Numbered from the stretch's first letter, positions 28,211-38,047 are shown. The stretch: 64,000 nucleotides of DNA from Tenacibaculum pacificus (GCF_027941775.1 NZ_CP115917.1:726001-790000), one strand, 5' to 3'. The notes: generated by a model from the sequence alone, not told the origin. Made by a program: numbers and translations.

Positions 28211-28233
28211 CAAATATAATAGTATTACTATTA
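28211..28233 (-). promoter_or_regulatory. TetR operon promoter with overlapping 17-bp palindromic operator
   Basis: On the minus strand TATATTTG (28211-28218) fits the -7 consensus TAnnTTTG. The perfect palindrome TAATAGTATTACTATTA (28217-28233) adjoins and overlaps it by two bases, exactly where a TetR repressor would block the polymerase. It lies about 20 bases before the TetR ATG. Confidence 0.6.
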
Positions 28234-28320
28234 AGTAAGGGTGTTGTTGTGTTAATTTAATGATAAATTGTTATTAATTTTTTTTGATATAAAATTTATA
28301 AAGAATTATTAAGGAAATAT

Positions 28321-28369
28321 ACAACATAAAAAAAGCCTTAGATTTTAATCTAAGGCTTTTTTATGTTGT
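28321..28369. terminator. Long near-perfect inverted repeat, terminator
   Basis: The arms at 28321-28344 and 28347-28369 are complementary apart from one base (seven A against six T). The core GCCTTAGATT pairs with AATCTAAGGC, flanked by A and T runs. It works as a terminator in either direction and closes the YceI/ftsH block on the minus strand. Confidence 0.85.
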
Positions 28370-28381
28370 ATAAAATGAGTT

Positions 28382-29011
28382 TTATTTAAAAGTAGATGTT
28401 ATATTAATAGCTACTTCATTCCATGTTTTAGAAACTCCATCAGCTCCTTTGTGTAAGTCTTTACAAACTTCATTTAAAGATGCTAAAGCTTTTTCTGCAT
28501 TCCAATCTGAAATTTTTAAAGTAGTTTTTAAGTTAAAAACCTTATCGTTTACAGTATATTTAAAAGGAAGTTTTTTTGTAACTCCGTTCATAGTTATATT
28601 AGAATAACCTATTGAATCATTTTCTAAGACTAATTTTCCTGAAAGTAATTTTGTATTATCCATAATACCGAAAAAGAATTTTTTTATTTTAAAATCTCTT
28701 CCACTATCTTTTGTGAAAATACTACTTACAGGGATAGAAAATTCGGTATTGTTAATTGCTTCTTTAATAGTTTTTCCTTCACCGTTAGAAGTTATTGTTA
28801 TTTTTTCAAAACGACCATTAACAGGTTTTTTCTCAGTTGTTTTATATGCTGTCCAATTTATTTTATTATCTGCATTTTGTACTGAAAAATTTGCTTTAAT
28901 TGCTACTTTAGTTTCTTTTTTTACAATTATTTCTTTTTTTTCTTCTGATTTACAAGAAACAAAGTTACCAATTGCAACAAGTACGAATAAAGAGTAAATG
29001 ATTTTTTTCAT
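28382..29011 (-). CDS. YceI-family lipoprotein
   Basis: The 209-residue protein has a signal peptide with lipobox FVSCKS (Cys at about residue 20), a charged linker, and a YceI-like lipocalin-type barrel (NKINWTAYKTTEKKPVNGRF, then SNITMNGVTKKLPFKYTV). YceI proteins bind polyisoprenoid or amphiphilic ligands in the periplasm. Here the anchor would place it on a membrane. It follows the acyl-CoA-binding protein gene by 5 bases and may be the last gene of that transcript, ended by the inverted repeat at 28321-28369. Confidence 0.85.
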   Translation of the reverse strand: MKKIIYSLFVLVAIGNFVSCKSEEKKEIIVKKETKVAIKANFSVQNADNKINWTAYKTTEKKPVNGRFEKITITSNGEGKTIKEAINNTEFSIPVSSIFTKDSGRDFKIKKFFFGIMDNTKLLSGKLVLENDSIGYSNITMNGVTKKLPFKYTVNDKVFNLKTTLKISDWNAEKALASLNEVCKDLHKGADGVSKTWNEVAINITSTFK

Positions 29012-29016
29012 GATAA

Positions 29017-29274
29017 TTATTTTATAAATAAATTTACTAGATTGATATATTCTTGTTTTGCTTCATCTTCACTCATACCTTTTAATTGAACCCAAGCATT
29101 AAATTTAAAAGCATTTCTTAAATCATTATTAGCATTAAAAGTGAATTTATCCCCTTTAATAGCCTGTTTAGAATAAGCATAAAACTTAAGCATAACATCA
29201 GGAGGTAGCTTTTTTTTAAAGTTAGAAGCTTTTTTGTATGCTTCTTCAAATGCTATGTCTAAATTATTTGCCAT
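29017..29274 (-). CDS. Acyl-CoA-binding protein
   Basis: The 85-residue four-helix protein carries the ACBP signature: FYAYSKQAIKGD and FKFNAWVQLKGMSEDEAKQEY. It binds long-chain acyl-CoA in the cytoplasm. It lies 8 bases downstream of cdsA, in keeping with a phospholipid-synthesis role. ACBP is mainly eukaryotic but is regularly found in Flavobacteriia. Confidence 0.9.
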   Translation of the reverse strand: MANNLDIAFEEAYKKASNFKKKLPPDVMLKFYAYSKQAIKGDKFTFNANNDLRNAFKFNAWVQLKGMSEDEAKQEYINLVNLFIK

Positions 29275-29282
29275 AAAAAATA

Positions 29283-30077
29283 TTACATTATATAATGTAT
29301 ATACAAATATACGAAGGGAGCAAGGAAAAACAAACTATCAAGCCTATCTAATAATCCTCCATGTCCTGGCATAATAGTACCACTGTCTTTAACGTTGGCT
29401 TGTCTTTTAAATTTTGATTCGACTAAATCGCCTAAAGAACCAAATATAGCTACAATAATTGCTATAATTATCCAGTTTAAAACTAAAAATTGATTTGCAT
29501 ATGTTCCTATTAAAAAAGCTAGTAATACTGCAAATAATAAACCACCAATAAAACCTTCAATTGTTTTTTTAGGAGATACAGATTCAAATAATTTATGTTT
29601 TCCAAAGTTTTTACCAACTAAAAATGCAAAACTATCATTTGTCCAAATTAATAAAATGATATATATAATGATATTTGGATGATATTCATTTGCAATAAAA
29701 GGTAATTTTATTAAAAAATAAAAAGGTAAAATTAAATAAATACTATGTAAAACTAGTTTTTTTAGTCTTGTATTTGTTTTTATTGGTTTTGTACTTATCA
29801 GATAATAAAGTAATCCGATTACTCCAATTAAAGAGAAACTAATTAAAAAAATATTAAAATAAAATGGTATTTCTATAGTTGATATATAGATGCTAAAAGC
29901 TAAAATTAGATAAGGGATTACATTTTTTATAGCAAGTATTCTTGAGAATTCAAAAACACATATAGCTGAAAAAATAGCAATTAATCCTATATATGATTGT
30001 GCTGAAAAAAGAATAGCAGAAATAAAAATGATTGCATAAACAAGTCCTGAAATACTTCTTGTTATAATATTGCGCAT
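29283..30077 (-). CDS. cdsA: Phosphatidate cytidylyltransferase
   Basis: The 264-residue membrane protein has about eight hydrophobic helices. Its C-terminal signature (GSLGDLVESKFKRQANVKDSG, split around GTIMPGHGGLLDRLDSL) is diagnostic for CdsA, with the conserved Asp residues that bind CTP and metal. It makes CDP-diacylglycerol for phospholipid synthesis in the inner membrane. It starts 3 bases after the LUD-protein gene; with ftsH, LUD and ACBP it forms a minus-strand operon. Confidence 0.93.
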   Translation of the reverse strand: MRNIITRSISGLVYAIIFISAILFSAQSYIGLIAIFSAICVFEFSRILAIKNVIPYLILAFSIYISTIEIPFYFNIFLISFSLIGVIGLLYYLISTKPIKTNTRLKKLVLHSIYLILPFYFLIKLPFIANEYHPNIIIYIILLIWTNDSFAFLVGKNFGKHKLFESVSPKKTIEGFIGGLLFAVLLAFLIGTYANQFLVLNWIIIAIIVAIFGSLGDLVESKFKRQANVKDSGTIMPGHGGLLDRLDSLFFLAPFVYLYIHYIM

Positions 30078-30080
30078 AGT

Positions 30081-30672
30081 TTATAAATCTTCAAAGAGAA
30101 GTAGATATAAATTTTTTGAGTTACTATTACCATAACTTAAAAAACTTTCGTCTTCAACCTCTATTTTATAGTTTGTTATTGAACTAATGTTTGTAGGGAT
30201 ATTACCACTAAAATGTGCTTTTATACCTGTTAATCCTTCGCTCATATTTTTTACCAATTGACTTGTTGTTGCGTATACAATAAAGTTTTCTGAGTGAGAA
30301 GGTAGTTTTTCACTACCTAATTGATTAGATGAAAATAAAATATCACCATTATTGGCAATTAAGTGTTCGCAAGAAGTAAAAAAAGGTGTAGATTTAGAGT
30401 GTTTTTCAATGGATATAAGTTCCTGTTTTTCTAGTAATCTTTAAAAGATTAAAATCAGAACAAGTAACTTCTTTCCAGTTGTTTTCTTGTAAAATCTGGA
30501 TTAAATTTATAGATACTTCATCCATTGAAGTACAATATAAAAATTTACCACCTTTATTAATAAAGTTATGTACAAAGGAATCATCTAATGATAAATTAAC
30601 TTCCTGTTCGTTAATTAATTTATCATTAGATGATTTTTGATATGATTGATATAATTTTTTAAAAAAGTTCAT
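30081..30672 (-). CDS. LUD-domain protein, LutC-like (probable frameshift)
   Basis: The first frame (30672-30406) encodes an 88-residue N-terminal part (MNFFKKLYQSYQKSSNDKLI) ending in TGTYIH-stop. The next frame continues EKHSKSTPFFTSCEHLIANN to the stop at 30081. One base too many in CATTGAA (30405-30411, minus strand) separates them. Joined, the protein is about 195 residues and matches the LUD domain (LutC/YkgG type), with SCEHLIANNGDILFSS and SENFIVYATTSQLV. LUD proteins act with iron-sulfur LutA/LutB in lactate oxidation. Here, isolated next to ftsH and cdsA as in other flavobacteria, the role is unclear. Confidence 0.7.
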
Positions 30673-30709
30673 TCAAATAAAAACTATTCTTCAATTATTG
30701 GATTTGTTT

Positions 30710-32615
30710 TTATTTCTTTTTTTCAAAAGGCCTTTCTCCAAATATTTTCTCCAAATCAGCTTTAAACATTACTTCTTTTTCAAGTAGTAATGAAGCAAGT
30801 TGGCTAAGTTTATCTTCATGTTCACTCAAAAGATCAATGGCTCTTTGGTATTGTCCTTCAATCATTTTAGATATTTCTTCGTCAATAACTTTAGCAGTAT
30901 CATCACTATAAGGTTTTACGAACCCATCATTTCCTGATGAATCATAATAGGTAACATTACCTACTTTTTCGTTTAAACCATATACAGTAACCATAGCACG
31001 AGCCTGTTTTGTAACTTTTTCTAAATCACTTAATGCTCCTGTAGAAATTTTATTGAAAATTAACTTTTCTGCAGCTCTACCACCCATAGTAGCACACATT
31101 TCATCAAGCATTTGCTCTGTTTGAATAATTTTTCTTTCTTCAGGAAGATACCAAGCAGCACCTAATGATTGACCACGAGGAACGATAGTAACTTTTACTA
31201 ACGGAGCAGCGTGTTCTAACATCCAACTTACAGTAGCATGACCAGCTTCAGTGAAAAGCAATTACTTCTTTTTCTTTAGGAGTAATTACCTTATTTTTCT
31301 TTTCTAAACCACCTACAATTCTATCAACAGCATCTAAAAAGTCTTGGTGTTCAATAGCTTCTTTGTTGTTTCTTGCAGCAATTAAAGCAGCTTCATTACA
31401 AAGGTTAGCAATATCTGCACCAGAAAAACCAGGTGTTTGTTGAGCTAATAATTCTAAATCAGCATTTTCAGCTAATTTTAATGGTTTAATATGTACTTCA
31501 AAAATTTCTCTACGTTCGTGTAAATCTGGTAAATCAACATAAATTTGACGGTCAAAACGACCTGCACGCATCAAGGCTTTATCTAAAACATCGGCACGGT
31601 TTGTAGCAGCTAATACAATAACATTTGTATCTGTTCCAAAACCATCCATTTCTGTTAAAAGCTGATTTAACGTGTTTTCACGTTCATCATTACCACCAGT
31701 CATACTATTTTTTCCTCTTGCACGACCAATTGCATCAATCTCATCAATAAAAATAATAGAAGGCGATTTTTGTTGAGCTTGTTTAAATAAATCTCTTACA
31801 CGAGAAGCACCTACACCAACAAACATTTCAACAAAATCAGAACCTGATAATGAAAAGAAAGGAACGCCTGCTTCACCAGCTACTGCTTTGGCTAATAAAG
31901 TTTTTCCTGTTCCAGGAGGTCCTACTAATAAAGCACCTTTAGGTATTTTACCACCTAATTTAGTGTATTTTTCAGGTGTTTTTAAGAAGTCTACAATTTC
32001 TTGAATTTCTTCTTTTGCACCTTCCAAACCAGCTACGTCTTTAAAAGTTGTTTTAACTTTAGTATCTTGATCAAAAAGTTTTGCTTTTGATTTACCAATG
32101 TTAAAAATTTGACCACCGCCACCACCAGCACCAGCACCACCGCCAGACATTCTTTTCATAAAGAAAATCCAAACACCTATTAATATGATAAAAGGTAGAA
32201 AGTCAAATAGTGTTGTTATTAAACTTGTAGGTTCTACATTTTTTCTATCAAAATCAAGATTCTTTTCAGCTTTCTCTTTTTTGATTTCGTTTTCGAAATT
32301 TTGTAAATCACCAAAATTATAAGTGTATAAAGGAGCACCTTTTCTGTAAAAAGGAGATTCCGTTATTTTTTTATGCTCTTCTTTTTTCTCTGCATCACTT
32401 TTTAAGAATACCTGAGCAACATTGTTGTTTTCAATAATGATTTTTTGAATATCATTTTGTAATAAAATTTTATTGAACTCATTTTTTGAAATATTACGAG
32501 ACCCTAAATTACTTGAGTTTAAAAAACTCAATCCTAATAGAATAACTAATATTGGTATATATAGCCAAAATGAATTAAAAGTAAATTTTGGAGCATTTTT
32601 TTTCTTATCACTCAT
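30710..32615 (-). CDS. ftsH: ATP-dependent zinc metalloprotease FtsH (probable frameshift)
   Basis: Two N-terminal TM segments (about 10-30 and 132-152) flank a periplasmic domain. The AAA domain has Walker A GPPGTGKT, Walker B IIFIDEID, and the second region of homology [21 protein letters not shown]. The frame ends at KEVIAFH-stop and resumes at [11 protein letters not shown]. Dropping one base in CACTGAA (31247-31253, minus strand) restores the catalytic HEAGH motif and a protein of about 635 residues. The C-terminal peptidase domain includes the third zinc ligand region ([17 protein letters not shown]). FtsH degrades membrane and regulatory proteins and is rarely dispensable, so the frameshift is probably not real. 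It lies 27 bases after rsfS. Confidence 0.93.
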
Positions 32616-32642
32616 AAAATTATGTGTCTAAATTATTAGGAA

Positions 32643-33014
32643 CTATTTTGGGTTAATTTGCGTGATTTTAGCATCACCCCAAAGACTTTCAATATCGTAA
32701 TAGTCACGTATTTGTTTTTGAAAAACATGAACAACAACGTGTACATAATCCATTAAAACCCATTCCGAATTTCCTTGTCCTTCAATGTGCCAAGCCTTAT
32801 CTTTAAGTTCTTTACTTACCATTTTCTGTACCGAGTTAGAAATGGCACTTACTTGTGTGTTTGAGTTTCCTGAGCAGATTATAAAATAATCGCAAACAGT
32901 GTTTTCTATTTCTCTTAAATCTAGTAATTGGATGTCTTCTCCTTTTACTTCTTCAATCCCTTTTATAATCACAGATATTAAATCGTCTGTGCTTGCTTGT
33001 TTTTTAGTCATCAA
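32643..33014 (-). CDS. rsfS: Ribosome silencing factor
   Basis: The 123-residue protein matches RsfS/Iojap: DLREIENTVCDYFIICSGNS, AWHIEGQGNSEWVLMDYVHV, and the C-terminal RDYYDIESLWGDA. It binds L14 and prevents subunit joining when nutrients are low. It is the first gene of the rsfS-ftsH-LUD-cdsA-ACBP operon, with a divergent promoter region shared with birA. Confidence 0.95.
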   Translation of the reverse strand: MMTKKQASTDDLISVIIKGIEEVKGEDIQLLDLREIENTVCDYFIICSGNSNTQVSAISNSVQKMVSKELKDKAWHIEGQGNSEWVLMDYVHVVVHVFQKQIRDYYDIESLWGDAKITQINPK

Positions 33015-33031
33015 AAAAATTATATTTTTAG

Positions 33032-33050
33032 CAAAGTTATTATATTTTTG
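33032..33050. promoter_or_regulatory. Back-to-back promoters for rsfS/ftsH and birA
   Basis: On the minus strand TAACTTTG (33032-33039) fits TAnnTTTG for rsfS. On the plus strand TATTTTTG (33043-33050) fits it for birA. The two -7 boxes are three bases apart, so the two polymerases would compete. Confidence 0.5.
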
Positions 33051-33097
33051 CGAGTAATTTACTTAATATTGATACTTGTTTTATTCGCAAACCTTAT

Positions 33098-33835
33098 ATG
33101 AAAATAATCAAACTTGATGCCATTGATTCTACCAATTCTTTTTTAAAGGATATGTCAGCAAAAGTTAGTCTAGATAATTTTACGGTAGTAGTTGCTAAAA
33201 AGCAAACTTTAGGTAGAGGGCAAATGAATGCTAATTGGAATTCAGAAGAAGGTAAAAGCTTAACCTTTAGTGTGTTTTGTAAGTTTTGTAATCTTTCTAT
33301 TACTGATTATAAGTATTTGAATTATAGTGTTTCTTTAAGTGTTTATGAAGCTGTTAATTCGTTAAAATTACCTCGATTGGCTATTAAATGGCCTAACGAC
33401 ATTCTGTCAGAAAATAAAAAAATAGCAGGTATTTTAATTGAAAATACTTTAAATATAAAAAATATTAGTTCTTCAGTTATAGGAATTGGGCTTAATGTGA
33501 ATCAAAATATTTTTTCAGATGCGCTACCAAATGCTTCATCTATTAAAAATATTTTAGGTAAAGATGAAGATATTGACCTCGATTTATTGTTAAATAAAGT
33601 ATTAGTAAGTTTAAAAGAAAAATTAGAGCGATTAAATAAAAAAGAATATTTATCTTTAGAAAAAGAATATTTAGCTGTTTTATATAAAAAAAATGTTCCG
33701 AGTATGTTTAAAACAAATCAGAACATTTTATTTATGGGTAAAATTATTGGAGTTTCAAGTATTGGAAAGCTCCAAATAGAATTAGAAAACGAAACACTTA
33801 AAGAATTTGATATAAAAGAGGTTTCGTTTGCTTAA
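33098..33835 (+). CDS. birA: Biotin--[acetyl-CoA-carboxylase] ligase
   Basis: The 245-residue protein lacks the N-terminal HTH of E. coli BirA, so it is a monofunctional ligase. Motifs: IDSTNSFLKD, the biotinyl-AMP loop GRGQMNANWNSEEGKSL, KWPNDILSENKKIAGILIE, and GIGLNVNQ. It activates biotin and attaches it to carboxyl-carrier proteins in the cytoplasm. It diverges from rsfS and converges on the SRPBCC gene with one base between. Confidence 0.93.
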   Translation: MKIIKLDAIDSTNSFLKDMSAKVSLDNFTVVVAKKQTLGRGQMNANWNSEEGKSLTFSVFCKFCNLSITDYKYLNYSVSLSVYEAVNSLKLPRLAIKWPNDILSENKKIAGILIENTLNIKNISSSVIGIGLNVNQNIFSDALPNASSIKNILGKDEDIDLDLLLNKVLVSLKEKLERLNKKEYLSLEKEYLAVLYKKNVPSMFKTNQNILFMGKIIGVSSIGKLQIELENETLKEFDIKEVSFA

Positions 33836-33836
33836 T

Positions 33837-34226
33837 TTATATTTTTGAGATATTTTCAGTTAAAGTTTCAATAAACTTGGTTAATGGTTTTTTTACCATC
33901 ATTGCCATCATCGGATTGAAATCTCCTTGAAAACTTAAAATAACCTCACTTTCGTTTTCAGAAATTTCAGAAATATCAGAAGACAATGTAAATGGTAATT
34001 TACTACTTGCCGCACCTAAAGTAATATTTGAATATTCGGTTTTTTCTTTCATAACCAATCTTATTTCTGGCATTCCTTTTAAACCAAAAATAAAACTATC
34101 ACCATCTACTTCAAATTTTTGAGTATTTTCAGGCATCAATTGCTCAAAATTCTCTAATTTTATTAAAAAGTCAAAAACTTCTTTGGTAGATTTTTTTACG
34201 ATTACTTTGTTTCCTTCAATATTCAT
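33837..34226 (-). CDS. SRPBCC-family protein downstream of pyrE
   Basis: The 129-residue protein has the START/SRPBCC helix-grip pattern: KSTKEVFDFLIKLENFEQLM at the start, a central sheet, and a long C-terminal helix (MVKKPLTKFIETLTENIS). It probably binds a hydrophobic ligand; the ligand is unknown. It follows pyrE by 6 bases and is co-transcribed with it, an arrangement I recall from other Flavobacteriaceae. Confidence 0.75.
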   Translation of the reverse strand: MNIEGNKVIVKKSTKEVFDFLIKLENFEQLMPENTQKFEVDGDSFIFGLKGMPEIRLVMKEKTEYSNITLGAASSKLPFTLSSDISEISENESEVILSFQGDFNPMMAMMVKKPLTKFIETLTENISKI

Positions 34227-34232
34227 ATTGCT

Positions 34233-34887
34233 TTATTTTTCTTCGTTTTGTTTCCACTCACTAGGTGACACTCTCCATTCATCTAACATTCTTAGTTCTT
34301 TACTATCAATGTATTTACTGTCTAATGCCTGTTCAAGTAAATACTTATAGTTACTTAATGTGGTAAGTTCTATGTTGTCTCTTTTAAAGTTTTCGGTAGC
34401 AATGTCAAATCCGTAAGAAAAAATAGCAATCATACCTTTAACTGTTGCTTTAGCTTCTTTTAAAGCTTTTACAGCATTTAAACTACTAGTACCTGTGCTT
34501 ATTAAGTCTTCAATAACAACTACGTTTTGTCCACTTTCTAAATGACCTTCTATTTGGTTTTTACGTCCATGTTTTTTAGGTTCTGGTCGTACATATACAA
34601 AAGGAACACCTAATTCTTGAGCAACTAGCATACCGATAGCAATTGCTCCAGTAGCTACACCTGCAATAACATCTGGTTTACCATGTTTTTCTTCTACTAA
34701 TTTTGCAATTTCTTCTTTTAAGAAATTTCTAACAGGTACATAAGACAATGTAACTCTGTTATCACAATAAATAGGTGATTTCCATCCAGATGCCCATGTA
34801 AATGGTTCAATGTGGGCTTAGTTTAATCGCCTTTATTTGCAGAAGAAGTTCTGCTGTTTTTTTTGCTGTATCTTTGTTGAAATCCAT
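34233..34887 (-). CDS. pyrE: Orotate phosphoribosyltransferase (probable frameshift)
   Basis: From the ATG at 34885-34887 the frame reads MDFNKDTAKKTAELLLQIKA and stops after KLSPH. Removing one base in CATTGAA (34806-34812, minus strand) continues it as EPFTWASGWKSPIYCDNR, then LSYVPVRNFL to the stop. This gives about 215 residues, the normal PyrE length. The PRPP-binding loop VVVIEDLISTGTS and the flexible catalytic loop with PEPKKHGRKNQIEG are present. It transfers ribose-5-phosphate to orotate in pyrimidine synthesis. A start at MSYVPV alone would lack the substrate-binding N-terminus. Confidence 0.93.
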
Positions 34888-34891
34888 AGCG

Positions 34892-34899
34892 CAAATGTA
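34892..34899 (-). promoter_or_regulatory. -7 element of the pyrE promoter
   Basis: TACATTTG on the minus strand fits TAnnTTTG and ends only four bases before the pyrE ATG. The mRNA would be leaderless or nearly so. Confidence 0.4.
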
Positions 34900-35200
34900 T
34901 AAAGTTTTTATGAATGATAAAGAAATAATTGTTAGAACTTCGTTGGAAATAAAGAGGTTTTAATTATTTTTAAATATAAAAATACAATTATTCTACGAAT
35001 TATTTACGTCTTAAAATAAGATGAAATAAAAATATTTTATTAAGATATTAATCTTAAGTTCTTGTTAAGTAGTGTTTTGTTTGAATATGTAAGTTCGATT
35101 ATATGATAACAATAAAATTAGTTGTCAATTAAAATTTAAGATATTAGTTTTAAAAAAAAATGCCATAAAATATAATTTAAATACTAAAAAGTCATAAAGA

Positions 35201-35284
35201 AATGACACTATGTCATTGTTGAAAAAAAAATAACTTAATTTTTCTGCCAAATCAAAAGTAATGAGCTGTTGGCACACACTTTGA
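35201..35284 (+). promoter_or_regulatory. Sigma54-like promoter and upstream dyad before dnaK
   Basis: TGGCAC (35270-35275), five bases, TTGA (35281-35284) matches the sigma54 -24/-12 arrangement TGGCAC-N5-TTGC in spacing and in all but the final base. About 55 bases upstream of it is a perfect dyad AATGACA-CTA-TGTCATT (35201-35217), the kind of site an enhancer-binding protein would use. TGCCAA (35245-35250) and TTGGCA (35269-35274) form a second inverted pair. No TAnnTTTG box was found between 35200 and the dnaK start. The rest of the gap 34888-35331 is AT-rich and holds no gene. Confidence 0.5.
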
Positions 35285-35331
35285 CTATTGTTATTTGTAA
35301 AATTGAATTAAAATTTAAGATAAATATTATT

Positions 35332-37218
35332 ATGAGTAAAATTATAGGAATTGATTTAGGAACTACAAATTCATGTGTTTCTGTAATGGAGGGTAACGAA
35401 CCTGTTGTTATACCTAATGCAGAAGGAAAAAGAACTACGCCATCTATCGTAGCATTTATTGAAGGTGGAGAACGTAAAGTTGGTGATCCAGCAAAGCGTC
35501 AAGCAGTAACTAATCCTACAAAAACAGTTTATTCTATTAAACGTTTTATGGGTAATAAATTCTCTGATTCTTCAAAAGAAGCTGCAAGAGTACCTTATAG
35601 CGTTGTAAAAGGTGATAATGATACTCCACGTGTAGATATTGATGGTCGTTTATATACGCCTCAAGAAATTTCTGCAATGGTTTTACAGAAAATGAAAAAA
35701 ACAGCTGAAGACTATTTAGGAACTGATGTTTCTGAAGCAGTAATTACTGTCCCAGCATACTTTAACGATGCACAACGTCAAGCTACAAAAGAAGCTGGTG
35801 AAATTGCTGGTTTAACAGTTAGAAGAATTATTAACGAACCAACTGCAGCTGCTTTAGCTTATGGTTTAGATAAATCTCATGACGATAAAAAAATCGTTGT
35901 TTTTGATTTTGGTGGTGGAACACATGATGTTTCTATCTTAGAATTAGGAGACGGTGTTTTCGAAGTATTAGCTACTGATGGTGATACTCACTTAGGTGGA
36001 GATGATGTTGATGAAAGAATTATCAACTGGTTAGCTGAAGAATTTCAAGCGGAAGAGTCAATGGACTTACGTAAAGATCCAATGTCTTTACAACGTTTAA
36101 AAGAAGCTGCTGAAAAAGCTAAGATTGAATTATCTAGCACAACTTCATCTGAAATTAACTTACCTTATATTACTGCTACTGCTTCAGGACCTAAGCATTT
36201 AGTTAGAACTTTAACTAGAGCTAAATTTGAAGCTTTAATTGATGATTTAATCAAAAGAACTATTGAGCCTTGTGCTACTGCTTTAAAAAATGCTGATTTA
36301 ACTATCGACGAAATTGACGAAGTTGTATTAGTAGGTGGTTCTACTCGTATTCCTGCTATTCAGGAAGCTGTTCAAAATTTCTTTAAAAAATCACCAAGTA
36401 AAGGAGTAAATCCTGATGAAGTTGTTTCTTTAGGAGCAGCTATTCAAGGTGGAGTTTTATCTGGAGATGTAAAAGACGTATTATTATTAGATGTTACGCC
36501 TTTATCTTTAGGAATTGAAACTATGGGTAACGTATTTACGAAGTTAATTGATGCAAATACTACGATTCCTACAAAGAAATCTCAAGTATTTTCTACTGCT
36601 GCTGATAACCAGCCTTCTGTAGATATTCACGTTTTACAAGGTGAAAGAGCAATGGCTGCTGATAACAATACTATCGGTCGTTTCTTATTAACTGATATTC
36701 CACCAGCACAAAGAGGTGTTCCTCAAATTGAAGTAACTTTTGATATTGATGCAAACGGAATTATCAAAGTTTCTGCTTCTGATAAAGCTACTGGTAAAAC
36801 TCAGGACATTAAAATTGAAGCTTCTTCTGGATTATCTGAAGATGAAATCAAGAAAATGAAAGCTGATGCTGAAGCAAATGCTGATGCTGATGCAAAAGCA
36901 AAAGAAACTGCTGAAAAAATCAATGAAGCTGATTCTATGATTTTTCAAACTGAAAAGCAATTAAAAGAATTTGGTGAAAAATTATCTGCGGATAAAAAAG
37001 CGCCAATCGAAGCTGGTTTAGTTGAATTAAAAGCTGCTCACGAAGCTGGAGATGTTGCAAGAATTGAAGGTGCTTTAACTATTGTTAATGACGCATGGAA
37101 AGCTGCTTCTGAAGAGATGTATGCTGATAAAGGTGCAGGAGCTCAGCAAGCGGCACAGCCAAAAGCTGATGACCAAGCTGATAACGTTGAAGATGTAGAA
37201 TTCGAAGAAGTTAAGTAA
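35332..37218 (+). CDS. dnaK: Molecular chaperone DnaK (Hsp70)
   Basis: The protein is 628 residues from the ATG at 35332 ([20 protein letters not shown]). A longer frame from 35269 runs through the promoter-like region and is rejected. It has the ATPase signatures [22 protein letters not shown] and [14 protein letters not shown]. The substrate-binding domain follows [16 protein letters not shown], and the acidic C-terminal tail ends [12 protein letters not shown]. It folds nascent and stress-damaged proteins with DnaJ/GrpE, neither of which is in the window. Codon use is unusually regular, as expected for a highly expressed gene. It is monocistronic, with a sigma54-like promoter upstream and a terminator downstream. 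Confidence 0.98.
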   Translation: MSKIIGIDLGTTNSCVSVMEGNEPVVIPNAEGKRTTPSIVAFIEGGERKVGDPAKRQAVTNPTKTVYSIKRFMGNKFSDSSKEAARVPYSVVKGDNDTPRVDIDGRLYTPQEISAMVLQKMKKTAEDYLGTDVSEAVITVPAYFNDAQRQATKEAGEIAGLTVRRIINEPTAAALAYGLDKSHDDKKIVVFDFGGGTHDVSILELGDGVFEVLATDGDTHLGGDDVDERIINWLAEEFQAEESMDLRKDPMSLQRLKEAAEKAKIELSSTTSSEINLPYITATASGPKHLVRTLTRAKFEALIDDLIKRTIEPCATALKNADLTIDEIDEVVLVGGSTRIPAIQEAVQNFFKKSPSKGVNPDEVVSLGAAIQGGVLSGDVKDVLLLDVTPLSLGIETMGNVFTKLIDANTTIPTKKSQVFSTAADNQPSVDIHVLQGERAMAADNNTIGRFLLTDIPPAQRGVPQIEVTFDIDANGIIKVSASDKATGKTQDIKIEASSGLSEDEIKKMKADAEANADADAKAKETAEKINEADSMIFQTEKQLKEFGEKLSADKKAPIEAGLVELKAAHEAGDVARIEGALTIVNDAWKAASEEMYADKGAGAQQAAQPKADDQADNVEDVEFEEVK

Positions 37219-37291
37219 TTTTAACTTTTAAGTATATTTTATACTTTATATATATTAAAACGCAATCATTAATTTGATTGCGTTTTTTTTT
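37216..37291 (+). repeat. dnaK 3' region/terminator, copy A of a direct repeat
   Basis: From the dnaK stop codon on, TAATTTTAACTTTTAAGTAT and the terminator hairpin (arms 37257-37268 and 37275-37286, T-run to 37291) are repeated at 41503-41567. The second copy lacks about 11 bases in the middle. Confidence 0.85.
37257..37291 (+). terminator. Terminator of dnaK
   Basis: AAAACGCAATCA pairs with TGATTGCGTTTT around a 6-base loop, followed by nine T. Confidence 0.9.
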
Positions 37292-37336
37292 GTGTTTATA
37301 GCTTTTTTGTAAAAAACTTCTCTTAAGTTTTTATTA

Positions 37337-38047
37337 CTAATATAATGTATAAAGTAATTTACCTAGAATCGTAGTTTCTTTTATTAAGCCATAACCTCTA
37401 GAATCTCTTGAGTGGTGTCTATAATCACCCATAACAAAATAGTAATTGTTTTTAAAAGTGTATGGTTTGTTAATAACAGAAGCGTACTCTAGTGTAGTTT
37501 CATTCTCAATAATATGTTGATATAAACTAAAATTATTATCTGTAATTACAATTGAATGATTTTTTTTAGGAATCCATAAAGAACCAAGGTTATCCATTGT
37601 CCAATTACGACCATAAAATTTGAGAGCTTTAGTATTAATTAATTTTTTATATTTATTCTTATTTGTAAGTTTTGAGATTTCAATATTTGATATATCTTTT
37701 AATCTATAATTATTAATAGACGAATCAAAATACTTATACTGATGCATAATATGTGGAGATTCTTTTGCTTTTGCTGATGTATTCATAATTTTTAAAGTAT
37801 CATTTGAAATGCCAACAATACGTTTAATAGTTTTATTAGGTGTATTTGAGTCATTATAAACAATAATATCATTGTGTTTATAGGAATTGGTAGTTTTATT
37901 TACGAAAACTATACTGCCAATTGTCATAGTAGGTAACATTGATCTTGATGATACAATAAAATAGTCAATTAAAAGTAATTTTACAGTAACCATTAAAATT
38001 ACTATTAATAGTAAGGACTCTTTATAATATTTTTTTATTAAGTTCAT
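37337..38047 (-). CDS. Type I signal peptidase (S26), LepB-like
   Basis: The 236-residue protein has one N-terminal TM helix (about 11-28). Box B is SSRSMLPT with catalytic Ser36, the general base Lys75 lies in TIKRIVG, and MGDYRHHSRDSRGYG matches the GDNxxxSxDSR box. All catalytic elements are present. The insert between boxes D and E is rich in Asn/Lys and poorly conserved. As the last gene of a block with a small exported peptide, an exported lipoprotein and an OmpA-like protein, it may be a dedicated processing enzyme and not the housekeeping LepB. This is inferred from context. Confidence 0.82.
   Translation of the reverse strand: MNLIKKYYKESLLLIVILMVTVKLLLIDYFIVSSRSMLPTMTIGSIVFVNKTTNSYKHNDIIVYNDSNTPNKTIKRIVGISNDTLKIMNTSAKAKESPHIMHQYKYFDSSINNYRLKDISNIEISKLTNKNKYKKLINTKALKFYGRNWTMDNLGSLWIPKKNHSIVITDNNFSLYQHIIENETTLEYASVINKPYTFKNNYYFVMGDYRHHSRDSRGYGLIKETTILGKLLYTLY

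Noticed and set aside
35269..35331. Extended dnaK start at 35269
   Set aside because: It would add 21 unconserved residues and overlap the sigma54-like promoter; family proteins start at [12 protein letters not shown].
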